Below are positions 1-21,500 of a stretch of DNA of 64,000 bases, piece after piece. This DNA comes from Neospora caninum Liverpool. Lineage: Eukaryota; Apicomplexa; Conoidasida; Eucoccidiorida; Sarcocystidae. Location: positions 3,529,101-3,593,100 of the forward strand of contig NC_018396.1 in the NCBI RefSeq assembly GCF_000208865.1, given 5' to 3'. The notes under the pieces are model-generated. The model was not told where the DNA came from and searched no databases. It saw only the letters and a program-made list of their open reading frames with translations. A program made the position numbers and the translations under genes. How positions within the stretch are numbered: the stretch's first letter is position 1; each line of letters opens with the position of its first letter.

Positions 1-1734
1 TCGAAGTGACAGGGGTCACGTGACAGCCGAGGGTGAAGCCGTTTCTTTTCTGTGGCTCGCCGCCCTCAACCTCATTTTGTCGTTGCGTACCCACCCCTGA
101 CTGAGGCTGCATTTAACAAGTGCAAGCCGCGGGCTACCAAAAACATTCGGCAGAACTCTTACGCCCCACCTCTCTCGCATACACTTGACGACCTCTCCCT
201 GTATCCGTCGACTCTTTTGTGCCCCCCGGGATTTCACACCTAAAACTTTCTCTATTCAAGCAAGCATATACATACATACATACATACATACATGCATACA
301 TTCCTCACCAAGTCGTTAAAACTGTGGGAGGCAGCATCCAAACACGTGCCAGAACTTTGACTACGAAACTTTGTGTTAATCGTTTGTAAGCGTGCGTATT
401 GGCTACCATTGCAGCTCAGAGAACCTGACTTTCCTCCGTGGTGTCTGCCGAGACAAAAACGTGCAGAACACCACGCGTTGCCACGTTCCTACTAGAAGCG
501 TAGTGCGTGCACGGCTGCGGCCAAGCACGAATGTTGAGCACCGAAAACAGACAATGAACCTCGCCGATCCTCGCGAGGCGTAGACAAAAATCCAGAGTTC
601 GAAAGGTTGCTATCGCTTCAAGCTGAAGCAACGGACGCTGCTCTCGCGGAGAGCGTCGAGAGGTTTTTCCCGCCCTTAGCTGATCCACTGGTTCCAGCGC
701 CCGCAACTCAGGCGAGGCGCTTGGCCCCGCCGACAAGAATGGAATCGGGTTCCGCCATCGCTTGTTTCATTTGTACAAAGATATACAGATGCCAAATAGT
801 CGGCAAATCAGAGCTGCTCGAAACCAGAGCAGCATTGAAGAGAACCGAGGGGCACCTGGGGAAGAATCCTAACTCGGCGCTTTCGCAGGGCAAACGCACA
901 CCGAAATGCCACAATTTTCACGGACATTGTTTTTCCCGCGGGACAACTCGCGCTCCACATCACCTCAAGACCACATGATTCGTCTGAAAGAGGTATCTGT
1001 ACACATTTGTGCGTATGCACCCACAAAACCATGACAGAAAAAAAAGGTATACGCTTATAAATGTTCACGTACATGGAAAAGCCTGTGGCCACCCACTTCG
1101 ACATGCGCGCGGCAACATCTACTGCGCAAGGTCCATCGCCCTTGAAACAAAGTGCGTTCGGAGGACGGTTCTCGACTCTCGACACCGGGTTCACTGAACC
1201 TTCGAGTCACCCTACTTTGCAGCCCCCAATGTGAATGTGAAAGGTGAGGATCCTCCCTGTGTCCCGCGCACTCGACGCGCGACAGCACCTGCGTTCGTTT
1301 TCCGAACCCTCGCTATCTGGACGGAAGGGTTTCGGGGGTGCGTTCGCTCCAACCGAATGTTTCTCGCTTTCTGAGCACACCGTATTTATCCAGTCCGTCC
1401 TCGACTGCGTTGAGCGACACTTGAAAGCCAGTGCGTCATCCGAAGAGCGCTGCCTCGTGCTACTCGACTTGACTTACGAAGTTATGGGCCCTGTTCCTTT
1501 GCACAAAGACTTAACCTTGCCTCGTGGCAACGCCATGCTTCGTGCTGCGTTTCGCAGTCTGCATAAACATAGGCTCCTTTCGGCACTGCGCTGCCGCATG
1601 AACAAACCAGAGCCGTCTCCTTTCACGCCGGGAAAACGCTGGGTGTCTGGGCGTTTGAATCACGCGCACAGACAAAAGAGGACCGACGAGAAAGGCGAGC
1701 GGAGGACGGACCACGCGTTTCGAAGCTCGGTCGC
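1..1734. other. Left flank, no gene supported
   Basis: This stretch lies beyond the stop codon of the importin gene and probably contains its 3' UTR on the minus strand. It holds a CATA microsatellite at 265-300. Several open frames exist on both strands, but they overlap each other, lack a recognisable motif and have no convincing splice partners. Nothing else is seen. Confidence 0.5.
265..300. repeat. (CATA)n microsatellite
   Basis: A near-perfect CATA tetranucleotide run with one CATG interruption. It lies in non-coding sequence. Confidence 0.9.
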
Positions 1735-10566
<8,832 letters not shown>

Positions 10567-13500
10567 GGCGAGATGAATTTCTGGGAGAAAAGAGGCAGAA
10601 ATATCGTGGACGAGGTGGGAAACCCGTTTCCACTTCTACGCGGACGACGAGCAGCTGGGAGAGAAAACGCAATCTGAGGGGGGCAGCAGCTTCGTGTGGC
10701 CGACGCTGGCGACGACTTATTCTCCAGTTTTCCTCGTGACGTTCTCGAAACTCGGCGCCGCCGGAGCCGAAAAAACGGAGGAGGGGCGTGTAAGCCCGCT
10801 GCAGAGCGGCCGACTGAGAGGAAGGAACTGGTGTGGCAACTCCGAGTTTGGAACCGTGTGTTCGTACGCTTGGACAAAACGCGACGGTTGCAGAGGAAGC
10901 TCGAGTTGGGAAACCCCTCCGTCAGTTAACTTGGGAACGGCCGGTCCACGAAGAGGTGTCTTGAGCCGCACCCACGCGTAAAAGCTAGCATGCGGGTCTC
11001 GACGAGGTTCTAAGCCGCCGAGGTTGCCGTTCTTTTACAAAAAACTAAAAGACGCCGACTTCCGGCACCGATAGCCGCTTTGGGGAACAGAGAGTGTACT
11101 GGACGAGGCTGCGAGTTTCGTAGCCGACAGCGGAGACCCAGGTCTTCCTGCCACACACTGCGCGCACACCTGTTCAACGGAGAGAATCGTCCTTTCCCAA
11201 TATCAACGGAAAGATAAAAAATACGGACACGCGTGGCAAGCAGGCAAAGAGGCTTGGAGGACGGAAGAAACAGCGAAAAAGCAACACCAGGCGGACCGTT
11301 CTCTACCACGAGGAAAATCGACAAAGAAAATACGCCAAGAAGTAGGAGACAAAGGGTGTAGAAATGGTCGAAATAATCCCGGCTTAACGATGAATTTCAG
11401 AAAGCGTGAGCAATTATTCGCATCTGTACAGATGAGAAAGTTCCGGTACAGGACACGCGAAAAGGAAGCGCGCGAGAACAGTCGGTCTCCCATGCTTCAC
11501 TCCCACCGGTACGCGGGTACTTGTTTGCAGGCCTTTTCCTTGGTGGGGTTACGAGAGGCGCGCCCAACAGCCGTACAAAAAAAACTTCAGAATATCTGTT
11601 GCCGAGATGACAGAGGCATTGGAGAGTGCTGAAGAACCTCCTTGAGAAGAGGAAGTATGGGGGCAAGGTTAAATGCAAATATATCCACTTTGGGCACCTC
11701 AGTTTTCCATCCCGCCACGTGAAAAGTGAGACACCCCTAGGACATGGAGACGGCGTTCTCGACACAACAAAATACGAGTCTCGTATGCTGAAAACCTCTT
11801 TAAAATTGACAAAACTGTTGTCTCTTGATCTAGACAGAGCGAAACGACTTTAGATGCGCTCAGGAGAAACAGACCATCACGTGCATATCGATCTATGGCA
11901 GCGTATACCTACACACACATGTAGAGCTCCACTCACGCCCCGGTGGCGGATAAATTGACGAGGCCTGACTATTTGCATCGGCGGAAGCGTGAGCATCTGT
12001 GTGTAGATGAGGAAGACTATAATTCCAGCTATCGTCTCCTCAGCCCCTCTAGCTGTGTGCCGGCCTCACTCTGGTCACTAATCCAGCGTCAAGGTGGAAC
12101 AGCACGCAACCTCTTCCAAACGCCAGTGACAGCGAACACACAGTTTCCCCCTCTGTTTTCGTCGCGTCGCCTAAACAAAAAGTCCACCACCTGAAAACGC
12201 GATTGCAGCACGAATGCTCGTGTCGTACGTTCAGCAGCAGACGCGGTCCTCACCGTGTGGAACGATATCGTGATAGATGCTCCATCCTCTCAAAAGTGTC
12301 TAGGGGAGCCCAAAGAGAGGGCCTCACGACGAGCGCCGCATGTGTCCAGATCAGACGACACAGCGGGCTGCGGATGGCAACGAACTAGCAATGCTGCGCG
12401 CCTCTGAGGGTATTGAACCAGTTATCATTAAAGGCCGGCCCTGACGCGTGCGCGCGCACGAGAGAGGAGGCACTTTGCCACAAACAAAGTGGATCATACG
12501 GCACCCCCCGGTGCGGCGCTGTCTGAGAAAACGACAAAAAAGAGCCGTCTTGTGCTGCCAGCTCTGAAGCTGGAGTTCTGAACCGTTCGGATTGCATTGA
12601 AAAAAAGTCTACACGAGCAGATCAGTCGACGTGCTTCCACACGTGCCCCGACAGATCAAGCCCGCCCAAACAAGACGGGAAAATACTTCCGCAAAGACTA
12701 ATGAGTGGTGTTAAACAATGGGATGCTGGTGCAATGTTCTGCTTGGACAGGTCTTGAATTGAACCTCGCACCGGCTCCCATGCGAATGTAATCCCCCTGA
12801 GGACAAAGCAGGTAAACCCCAAAATCAGTCTGTGCAAAACAGCATCGTTCGCCACACATCCCATATTGACACATCGAGAGGCTGCCGCCGGACGTGACAA
12901 TGCAGACTGACTACATTGCAAAGTCCATCAACTTGACTGTACAGCACCTGACGCTTCGCCGCCTTCCCTCAGAAAAAAGTGATAAACAAGCATTCTCCAG
13001 AATGCAGCTGCGGGCGACACTGGGGTCGTCAGGCTCCTATGCCCTCAGTTGCACATCCAGGATTATTTACGGCACATCGTTGTGGGACAGAGATGCCGCG
13101 ATGGTGTCAATGATCAACCGATGTCTCCTTGACTAAACTGCTCCACTTGCATTGGCGGCCGCCAGCACGCCTTTGCCTTACAACCATTCTACCCCGGCGG
13201 CTTTTCGGTCGGATGCCGAATAATACAAAAGTATATCCCCGCGTTAGTCATCCGCACAGAAGGAAACTACCACGACTTCTTAATGCCGCGGGGTCTCTTT
13301 CCCTTCTGTTCCTTTGGGAATGGAGTGGCAACCGAAGACATCGCCAGTTCCGCCGGCGCTCGCAGAAACCTGTCACGAGTCAGATTTAACACCAAGAACT
13401 ATCGAAACGACTGCGAATCACACATCCAGCGCCATGAGCAGTCTGACTGTCCACAGAATGAAGAATCAAGAATGACTGAGTCCAGGCTTTCCTGCCACAC

Positions 13501-13947
13501 GCCCAGTGGCTCACGGCTGACAACAGCGAATGTGCACGCGCGGCCGTGTGTGCTGCCTCTTTTTTCAGGTGATCCCATCGACATCCGTGTTCCAGCTCCT
13601 GTCGTTTAACCGCGAAGATTGGTGCTCACCCTTCGCCCTCAACCACGTATTCCCGCTGAGTACATTTGATGCTACTTCCTTCTTTGGCCTTCCCGAATCT
13701 CTGGTAGGTTCGGCAGCACTCAACTAACTCCGTGCGGTGCCTACAGACACGCAAAAGCACTTTCTCTCCGTCTCAAGCGCAGCAGCAAGACGAACGGGGA
13801 TACCCATCGGTGACGTCGCGACGCCCTGATCTCGTTACCGGCAGGTCGACTTGACCCACCGAAATGATCGCCGCCGAAGCGCAATGCAAATACGTTCAGA
13901 AGCCTGTGAACGTAGACGCGCGAGGCAGAAAACAATGGTCGGGCGGG
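10567..13947. other. Intergenic, 3.4 kb, no gene supported
   Basis: This region lies upstream of the importin start and downstream of the MOZART1 stop, both on the minus strand. It should hold the importin promoter and 5' leader and the MOZART1 3' UTR. Open frames here are short, conflict between strands and show no family motif. No long (TA)n tract is present. Confidence 0.5.
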
Positions 13948-14226
13948 TCAGTCCTGAATGGGATCGCTCCTCGCAGATTTCTCCTCCTTCTCCCGTACTG
14001 CCTGGAGTTCTCGTCGCATCTCGAGGACAACACGTGACAGTGCCTCTGGATGCACACCTTGTTCAACAAGCTCCACTAAAATCTGTAGAGTGGTGCTGTC
14101 CAAGCCGGTGTTCAATAGCGCAGATATTTCCATCAGAATCTCCATCGTCTCCTGCGGATCGCCGCCATCGTTCCCTCCTCTCACACACTCGATGCATCCG
14201 GCTTCTGACGAAGAATTTATCGCCAT
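13948..14226 (-). CDS. MZT1: MOZART1, gamma-tubulin complex subunit
   Basis: Small subunit that docks on the N-termini of gamma-tubulin complex proteins and helps recruit and activate the complex at microtubule-organising centres. The 92-aa protein is encoded without introns. Residues about 28-80 carry the family signature: ETMEILMEISALLNTGLD, then LVELVEQGVHPEALSRVV, closely resembling human MZT1 (about 82 aa). The acidic-basic C-terminal tail (REKEEKSARSD) is usual for the family. The frame is open upstream to another Met at 14313, but the Met at 14226 is preferred because it gives the normal family length. It is divergent from the MLO-like gene, with starts about 0.4-0.65 kb apart. Confidence 0.9.
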   Translation of the reverse strand: MAINSSSEAGCIECVRGGNDGGDPQETMEILMEISALLNTGLDSTTLQILVELVEQGVHPEALSRVVLEMRRELQAVREKEEKSARSDPIQD

Positions 14227-14882
14227 AGTTGGCAAACACAGTAGGAAATTGGCAAGAATATATATTTGGCGGACACCGTGGCGGCGGCCGATACCGGCGT
14301 CCGTGCGGTACACCTACGGGCCAATAGGTTTCCAGTCAGGTCGATGGAAACGACCACCTTGGACTGACGGGGGCTACCTCAGACTCATTACATTAGGACC
14401 GAATTCACTATCTGAGCTTCAGCTTCACCGGCCATACAGCAGCACTTAAATCAAACTTTCTTTCGTACCCACCTGCCGGCACCTCAGTGTGCGGCGTGGC
14501 AACCTGAAATCGGGGCACAACCAGCGGTGGAATTCCAGGCGAACGACCACCAGTCCTCTCCACGAGACTTTGCTGCACCATAGAGGACACTGGGAAAACA
14601 GTCAGTTTCTTTCACTGGAAACTTAGTAAGGCGCAGATTATGTCGAGGGTTATCTGGAGGAACTGCCCAGCGCCTTGCGGTGTCTGCATGCCGCTGCATG
14701 TCCGTGCGGCGGGTGTATGCACAGCTGGCGACCAACAAGCAATGCGACATCGCTGCGTGCTGTCGGAACCGCGAAATCTAGAGAATTGCAGCAAGTGCCG
14801 TAAGAGAAGGCTGCGAACGAGAACTGGTCCTTGCTGTCCGACTGCTTTCCAAGCCGTTTCTGGAGCAGCAGCAGTCAGGCAA
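14227..14882. promoter_or_regulatory. Probable bidirectional promoter region
   Basis: The MOZART1 start (minus) and the favoured MLO-like start (plus) face away from each other across 656 bases. Both promoters must therefore overlap or lie close together here. No specific transcription factor site is claimed. The part from 14640 is open in the MLO-like frame and could be coding if an upstream Met is used. Confidence 0.4.
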
Positions 14883-17772
14883 ATGGGGCTCTTCCGAGGC
14901 TGTCTGGCTGTGCTTGCCAGGACAAGGGTAGCCATGCTGTCAACCTTGCTCCTGGCAATCGGGTTCTTGTCCACCGTGGCTGAAGCGCTCCCTTATAGCC
15001 CTGCACTGCAGAATCAGTATGACAGCATATCAGCAGTCAGTCGCGCCGCAATGGTTAATGTAAGTTAAACACACTGTTCTTGCCAAAAAGTGTAACACGC
15101 AGACCCGCCCATGCCGTGTCACAGGCACTGGAGGAAACGTTTCTACAAATTCCAGAACAAGAATCTGCCCAGGAAAATGTGGAAAACTGGCTTACCATTG
15201 GCCTCTTTCTGTTTATTATCGCTTGCTCTCTCATCTTCGAGATGGCCTTCGACACCACGGAGGAATTCCTGGCACACAGAGGCATGACGCCCCTGCTAAA
15301 GATGTTACGTGGGGCCTACAAGGAGCTGACGATTTTGGGCTTCATCTCCCTGACAGTATTCGCCACCGTCCGTCTCGGTCAAATGCAGAAACTCAATGAC
15401 AAGTATTTGGGCGTGTCAAAAACAGAAGCAGCAGCGCTCCGTGAGGCAGAAGAAGCGGGAGAAAACCTGTCACCACCAACCCACCTGACGGAAGTCTTCG
15501 AGGAGATACACATTCTCATTTTTACCATAATGTCCCTATTCATTCTCGCCGCAGCAGCCTTTACCGTAGTTGGCTACCGTCTCCTAAGGAAATACGAGTA
15601 CATGGACGCCAAGACAGAAACCGACCTCAGAAACGATGTCACACTGTTGCAAACTTCCGGGGATATCAGTGAGCTGCATGTCAACGAGTCACTGACTTAC
15701 TGGGGCCTTCGTCAAAGATTCTTTCACCCCACGATCCTTATGGTTCCGAGGCCACGAGAGAGAGAGATTGGTTATCCACAGTTTTCGTTCTCGGACTACA
15801 TCAGCTATTGCTTTGGTGACACACTGGCGGGAATGGTCGAGCTCCCCCCATCCATCCTGATTCTATCATTCCTTATCGTACTACTCCTCCGTCCCGCCCT
15901 CGATCTGTCTGGGAGAGAAATCATAGTATTCATGGTTTTGGTGGCATTCGCTCTGCTCGGCATGACGGTGCTCGCAGTGATGTACGTCAGATACGTCAAC
16001 GAGAAACTGAGGCCGGATTCAGCAAGGCTGCGGGCATTTTTTGGGGAGGCGAGAGCAAGTAGCGATCAGATGCAACAGGCTATTGCCGCCCCCATAGATG
16101 ACAGGTAATGAAGAGTGAATCCCCTGTCTTGTTCGAGGCGTTCCAGATCATAAATTCCCAGACCCTTGGCAGTCGTGAGGTCCACTTTTCCGTGGCGTAG
16201 AGTAGGCGTACAGAGCCGCTCCACCATGTAAGCAAGGCTTCACTGGATGCTCCTTCAGGTTAGCAACCGGGCTGCCACCCTCTTCTCGTTTGGAAGTAAG
16301 GTTTCAGACAACCGTTTGCACCGTTAAAAAGCTTGAATGAGCGCAACTGCCCAGAGCCGCTGTACTTCCGCCGTCTTCTCCAGTTGCTTCTCTTCTCACA
16401 CGCCATTTATACGGCTGTCCTGCTAACACTTGTCATAACGGTGTCCCAAGGATCCGCTTTTGTATGGCTCGACAACTGGTGGTGGTCCTACCCGCTTACG
16501 TTTATACCTTTACTGGTTTCGTTGTTCATGTGGGGAAAAGTAAGTGCACGGAAAAACGGGCTCTGTTAAAGGATATTAGCGACATCGACAACTTCAGTTC
16601 TTACCCACATACTCCATTACGACCAACGTCGACATGTTGGCTTCATATGATGTGATTCGATCAGTAAGTGACAGCTGCTCAGGCGTCGTGCGAATGTAGT
16701 CACACGGACATCCTCTCCCTCAGGTAGAGGCCCGTCAGGACGCGGTAAGCGGCACTAGAAACGCACAGCGAAAGCAGTGTCCTCAAAGGCTAGCAGGCGA
16801 TCCTCGAGAAAGACCATCGTTATCTGGTCTTTATGATGCACGAGGTAACGCCTTTAGGCGCGTCCATGCACGATGCACACAACCATTGTCGGTGCCTTGT
16901 ACAGGCAGAGAAAGTAGAACAGGGGAAGAAAGTGCAGCTTCAGCGGATCAATTCGCAATATGATCAGTTACCGAAGGAGGCAAAAAGGTCGATCGAAAGC
17001 ACTTTCCGCGCTTTGGCATCTTCTCCAGACAAATATCCAACAGCTAGTAAGGATCCACAAAAAGCTGAAAGCTGAAAACAACGCAGTCCACTCTCGTGTT
17101 CAGCCGTGCCAGGCGTGGTCACGCGGAAAGATGTGCGGGAGGTTCTACGTTGTCTGAACATTCAGACCGTAAGAAGAAATAGCTCTGCTTTCCAACCAGG
17201 GTGGTAACAGCCTCTCCAGGGAATGAAAGACGACGCGAACCTTTTCATGAATGAGTGGTTTGACGCGGTGGACGACACCGGAAGGTGAGCCCGCCAACGA
17301 CCGAAAGAGGCATTCCGCGTTACACCACCTCTCTTCAGCGGATATATCAACTTTGATAAATTCAAGGCACTCGTCATGCTTTTGGGAAACTTCGGAGTGA
17401 CGCCGGAAAGGTACCAGGGGTTCCAGGAAAGCCGGCTTCACAAGCTGTTCAGGTCTCTTGACATGGATCAGGACAACAGAATAGTAGGCTCGAATGTGTG
17501 TCTGCATCGGTTGTCGACCGTCATTGCTCTTTTGTGCAGTCGAAAGAGGAGCTACGCCAAACTCTCCAAGGGTAAGCCCTTCGCTAATCCAGCCAAGATT
17601 AGATATCGTAGCTCCTGTCTGCAGGATTACTCCCCCGGTATCAGAACGAGATGTGGATCTACTCTTCAAGAGAATGTCCAAAATGGGAACCGAGATAACA
17701 TTCGAAGATCTCCGAAACTGGGCGCAAAAAACGCAAACACGCGTTACCGGTCCGGTTCCGGTATATCGATAG
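14883..17772 (+). CDS. MLO-like seven-TM protein with C-terminal EF-hands (10 exons)
   Basis: Exons: 14883-15059, 15125-16104, 16308-16539, 16724-16744, 16905-17046, 17113-17168, 17220-17284, 17339-17483, 17540-17571, 17625-17772; all phases join, 665 aa. After a hydrophobic leader (MLSTLLLAIGFLSTVAEA) come seven hydrophobic spans. Several blocks resemble plant MLO proteins in order: YKELTILGFISLTVF (MLO: ELMLVGFISLLL), EIHILIFTIMSLF, RLLRKYEYMDAKTET, LRQRFF, YPQFSFSDYISYCFGDTL (MLO: FDFHKYIKRSMEDDF), and FRRLLQLLLFSHAIY (MLO: LIHxxLFQNAF). Downstream are two EF-hands. The first loop, DDTGSGYINFDK, is degenerate at position 12; the second, DMDQDNRISKEE, is canonical and is completed across a 32-nt exon. 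In plants MLO proteins are Ca2+/calmodulin-linked membrane proteins; here a Ca2+ sensor appears built in. The start is uncertain: Met at 14640 would add 81 residues. Confidence 0.78.
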
Positions 17773-18555
17773 TTTGTTGGACATTGGCGCGACAACCAGA
17801 GAATCACGAGTCCCGACAGCCAGCGCATTGTGACAGAATCTTCAGACTGAAAGTCCATGCATATCGTCAGTAAATAAATATCAGCACAGACCTGTCGTTC
17901 AAGCTTCTGATAAAAACACCAAGGCTGCGCTCAACCCCATCATACGAATCCAAAGTGCAGTTGATCACCCACTACGGAATTGCTACATAAAAATGAAGTT
18001 TGCTATGACACATTGGCTGCCAGCAAAGAAGATGGTACGCACTGGCGTGCATGACAACGAGTCCGTTGCGACAGGCTACTGACACAGTAACATTGCGAAC
18101 CCTAAACCCTGAGCACACACTGTAGAAAAAGTGCATCGGCGGTCCCACGGAATAGTGCTTGACCTGATTTCACTGCCCGACGGCAGCAATCTGCCCAGCG
18201 ATTCATTATCGGCCAGTCTCGGTGATGCCCCGTTCTGGCAGCCGTAGAGTGAATGCCACACGCTACTGCGAGAATTACATATACAATTGCAGTGCTTCAT
18301 GCGACAACGTCCCTGTAAGACCGGCAATAATGCACATGGAGACCTTGCTCCGTAAGCCTCTTCGATACTATCTGTACTGCCTCACGTCACGTCAAAATCC
18401 GACACCTCGACGGTTAGTAGCCCCCAGCCTGTATGGCCATCCCCGGAACGTGTCGTCGAGGCCTACACCCACGATTAAAACAGTACTGTCTTCCTGACTA
18501 GGAGAATGAACTGCCACGCAAGCTCACAGCCGTGCCCTCCCAAACACGTTTAACG
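17773..18555. other. Convergent 3' intergenic region
   Basis: Between the stop of the plus-strand MLO-like gene and the stop of the minus-strand hydrolase gene. It must hold both 3' UTRs. No further coding signal is seen. Confidence 0.55.
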
Positions 18556-21500
18556 TCAATTTCCACGGCAACTCGTCGTCCATAAGTTACAGAAGTGAAC
18601 GAAGTCTCCGACGTGCTTGTAGTACGCGTCCTGAGAAGGCCAGCACAGTGAGAGAGAGGCTAATTTACGAAGTCGCCATGTGCCACAAGCTGCCAGTCAG
18701 TTTACCCCGAGTGCTGCTGTCGCCGGGATCTCGAACCTGTAGCCACAGAAAAATGTTGGCGGAGGCCTCTGGCCCGTCCCCATTTCGTATCCGGCAGCCT
18801 CCTTTGGCTGATACAGTGCAGTCTCGTGCTGAAACCACCATCCACTGAAGAGCCAGTAGGCCCTAGATGTGGATGCCAAAGTGTTAGGACTTACCCCAGA
18901 TTTCTGCTCGACATCATTGTGATCGGCGTTTCCCACCCACCACACCTGTACGCGCTGCGCTTGCAATTCTTCTACCTCAGCTGCAGTCAGATGTTTCTCC
19001 TCGTTCGGGGATTCAGCAGTTCGTGTCTTTCCTCGGACTTTCTCTTTCGCCCGTTTACGTGTTTGTTCCTTCAACCAGTCCGCGTCTGCAGCAGCCGCCG
19101 CGTCATGCAGTCTTTGCGAATGGATCCACGGTACCTGCGCCGCCACCCAGGGTAGCTCAAGTCCATCATAGGCAGGAGGCACTATGCAGCCAGACGGGGT
19201 GCACAACCCCAAGTTCGTTCTCCTTGTCCTCCCCGCTGTCCACATTTCGACATGCAACACCAGTGAACAATCCCGCCATTTTCTCCCTTCTGAAATGGAA
19301 ACGCGGTTGCCTGACATCAGATATAGAACAGCACACGGAACATACCTGCCTGTCGAGCTGCCCATGAATAATCAGAATAGGCGTTCTCTTGACCTTCCTC
19401 AACTTTTCAACATTAGGGAAGGCGTCAAACCATGGTGATTTGTTAATGTCGTCGAAAAACAAGCGCAGGCCTGCGTACATGATGTCAGCAACAAAGACAC
19501 ATGAGACCGTGCGATAAAGATTGCGAAAGGAGAACCAGCCCAGTCGTCGCAGTGCGCACCCTGACCACCTTCTGGATCTCGCCATGCAGACAGACGAGAA
19601 CAGTGAGGACCTGTCAATGAACGCCTACACGCAATATCCGTATCGGGCCTCAATGAAGAAAGTTTGTCTTACCGCACGCAACACGGAAAGGAAGGATACT
19701 CAGTGTAAGCTTGTTACCTCTGTGCGCTCCGCGTCTAGAAATCTCACCAGATGCGATAGACGAATGCAGGATAACACCACCGACTGGAAAGGTTTTTTCT
19801 CGCATCGCCAGGTCGCAACAAGGAGCAGAGCCAACGCTGTGGCCATACTGCGCAAGAGAAAGAGCAAGCAAAATCAACGAAACACATCCATAACATGCGC
19901 TCACAAAGCGCCACGCCCACCGGCTCCACCACGATGCCCCCTTCAATACGCACACGACAACCGCACAGACGTAGCGGCGACCAAGGTCTGCCGACAGAAG
20001 GTTCTCCTTCCTAGGGAAGCTTCCAAAGCACACCTGCTTTCCCCCGCCTTCAAACCCTGCAGGCGACGACCCACGAAGTGTCGAAACTGCAGAATGTGGA
20101 CATCGCACCAAGTCCGTAGATCAAACCCTGCGTGTTGGTCTCTGATTCAAACGAAGGAGCGATAGTGAAAGATCAAAAGTGGAGGAGCACGGCAGCAGTC
20201 AACTTCAGGGGTGCGTCTGCGCTTTACAACACATATGAGAGATAGAACAGACACGAAACGACTACTGACGCGAGTTTTGTAGGTTCAAGAAATTTGAATC
20301 TTCTACAGGGCGAGTGCCCCGAACGATGCTGGGGAGTTTTGCACACCCTGATTTCTTGCCTCTTCTCACCAAAATTAGCTGACGAGGAGGCACGTGCAGC
20401 ACTTGAGTCGCGTATGTCCAGACTGCTCGGATATTTTTGTACAACGCTTTTTCTGAAGTCTTTCCCCCACTGCAACCGTATCCACTGTAGTCGTACGCCA
20501 GCACATTCACTCGGCACCTGAACAGGCAACAACACACACGTCAATGCTCGACTGAGGCAATCGTCTCCTCTCGTGGCAGCAGCCCTCAGGTCCGAATTTG
20601 CTTCTCGGGATAAAGCACAAGCTTTTTTTCTCTGGTGTTCTTAACTGTGCCTTCCCTCCAGTCAGACAGAATAACAGGCACAATAGGGAAAGTAGCTCAC
20701 AGACGATTTGCGAAGCTTTCACACATCTTTCTGTCTCGTGTAGCCGTGAGCCGCCTTGAGGCTGCTGGCAGGTGTTGACGCATGGCCCTTTGCATATTGA
20801 ATGTATAATGTTTTCTGGACTGCCGACGAAAACCCATTCCCTTCATGTATTCTTCGAGAAAGCCCACACCGGCGGGTCCGAAGCAGTGAAAAGCGGCACA
20901 GGCTGAAAGCGATGCACACAGAACACAGCCTTCGTGCCACACAGCTAGACCCTACATGTGCACAAGATTCTCAGTTCCAGAGATGCACTTCCCACCCGCC
21001 GCTCACTTGTACGCGAGGCGATAATAGAGGCCAAACATGAAGCCGATGTCTGTACTGTTCCCGTGAGAGAAGACGATGCACGGGAGGCGCTTTGCGCTAT
21101 CGTGCATCACCTGCTCGTCGCACCCATCTGCTCCCTCAGCCAGCGGCCCCGCCGCTCCGTCCGTCTCGTTCGCTTTGGTCTCTTCTGCATGGATCGCTGA
21201 GCCCAGAGGGCCTTGTCCGGTCCCCGTGTCGGAGGTAGGCCTTGTTGAGGAAGACGAAGGAGAGAGAGGATGGTAGATGAAGAGCCCTGCAAGATTGACG
21301 TTCCTGCCACACGGAATGGACAGCGTTTTCAAGCGCTCGGGCAGTCCCGTACGCTGCAGTAGTTGCTGCATGCTCTCGCGCTGAAGCTGCTGAGCAGGCG
21401 GGTTGTCCGGCTGGGCAGCGGCCGCTCCAGACGCACTGTTGATACTATCAGGCGGGGCCGATTGGGTCTGGCTGGCCGGTCGATGCGATTCAGAAGTCCC

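Noticed and set aside
16262..16298. Possible 37-nt exon in the MLO-like gene
   Set aside because: It has an AG before it and GTAAGG after it, but its use would shift the next exon out of the PLYFRRLLQ frame. Skipping it joins in phase.
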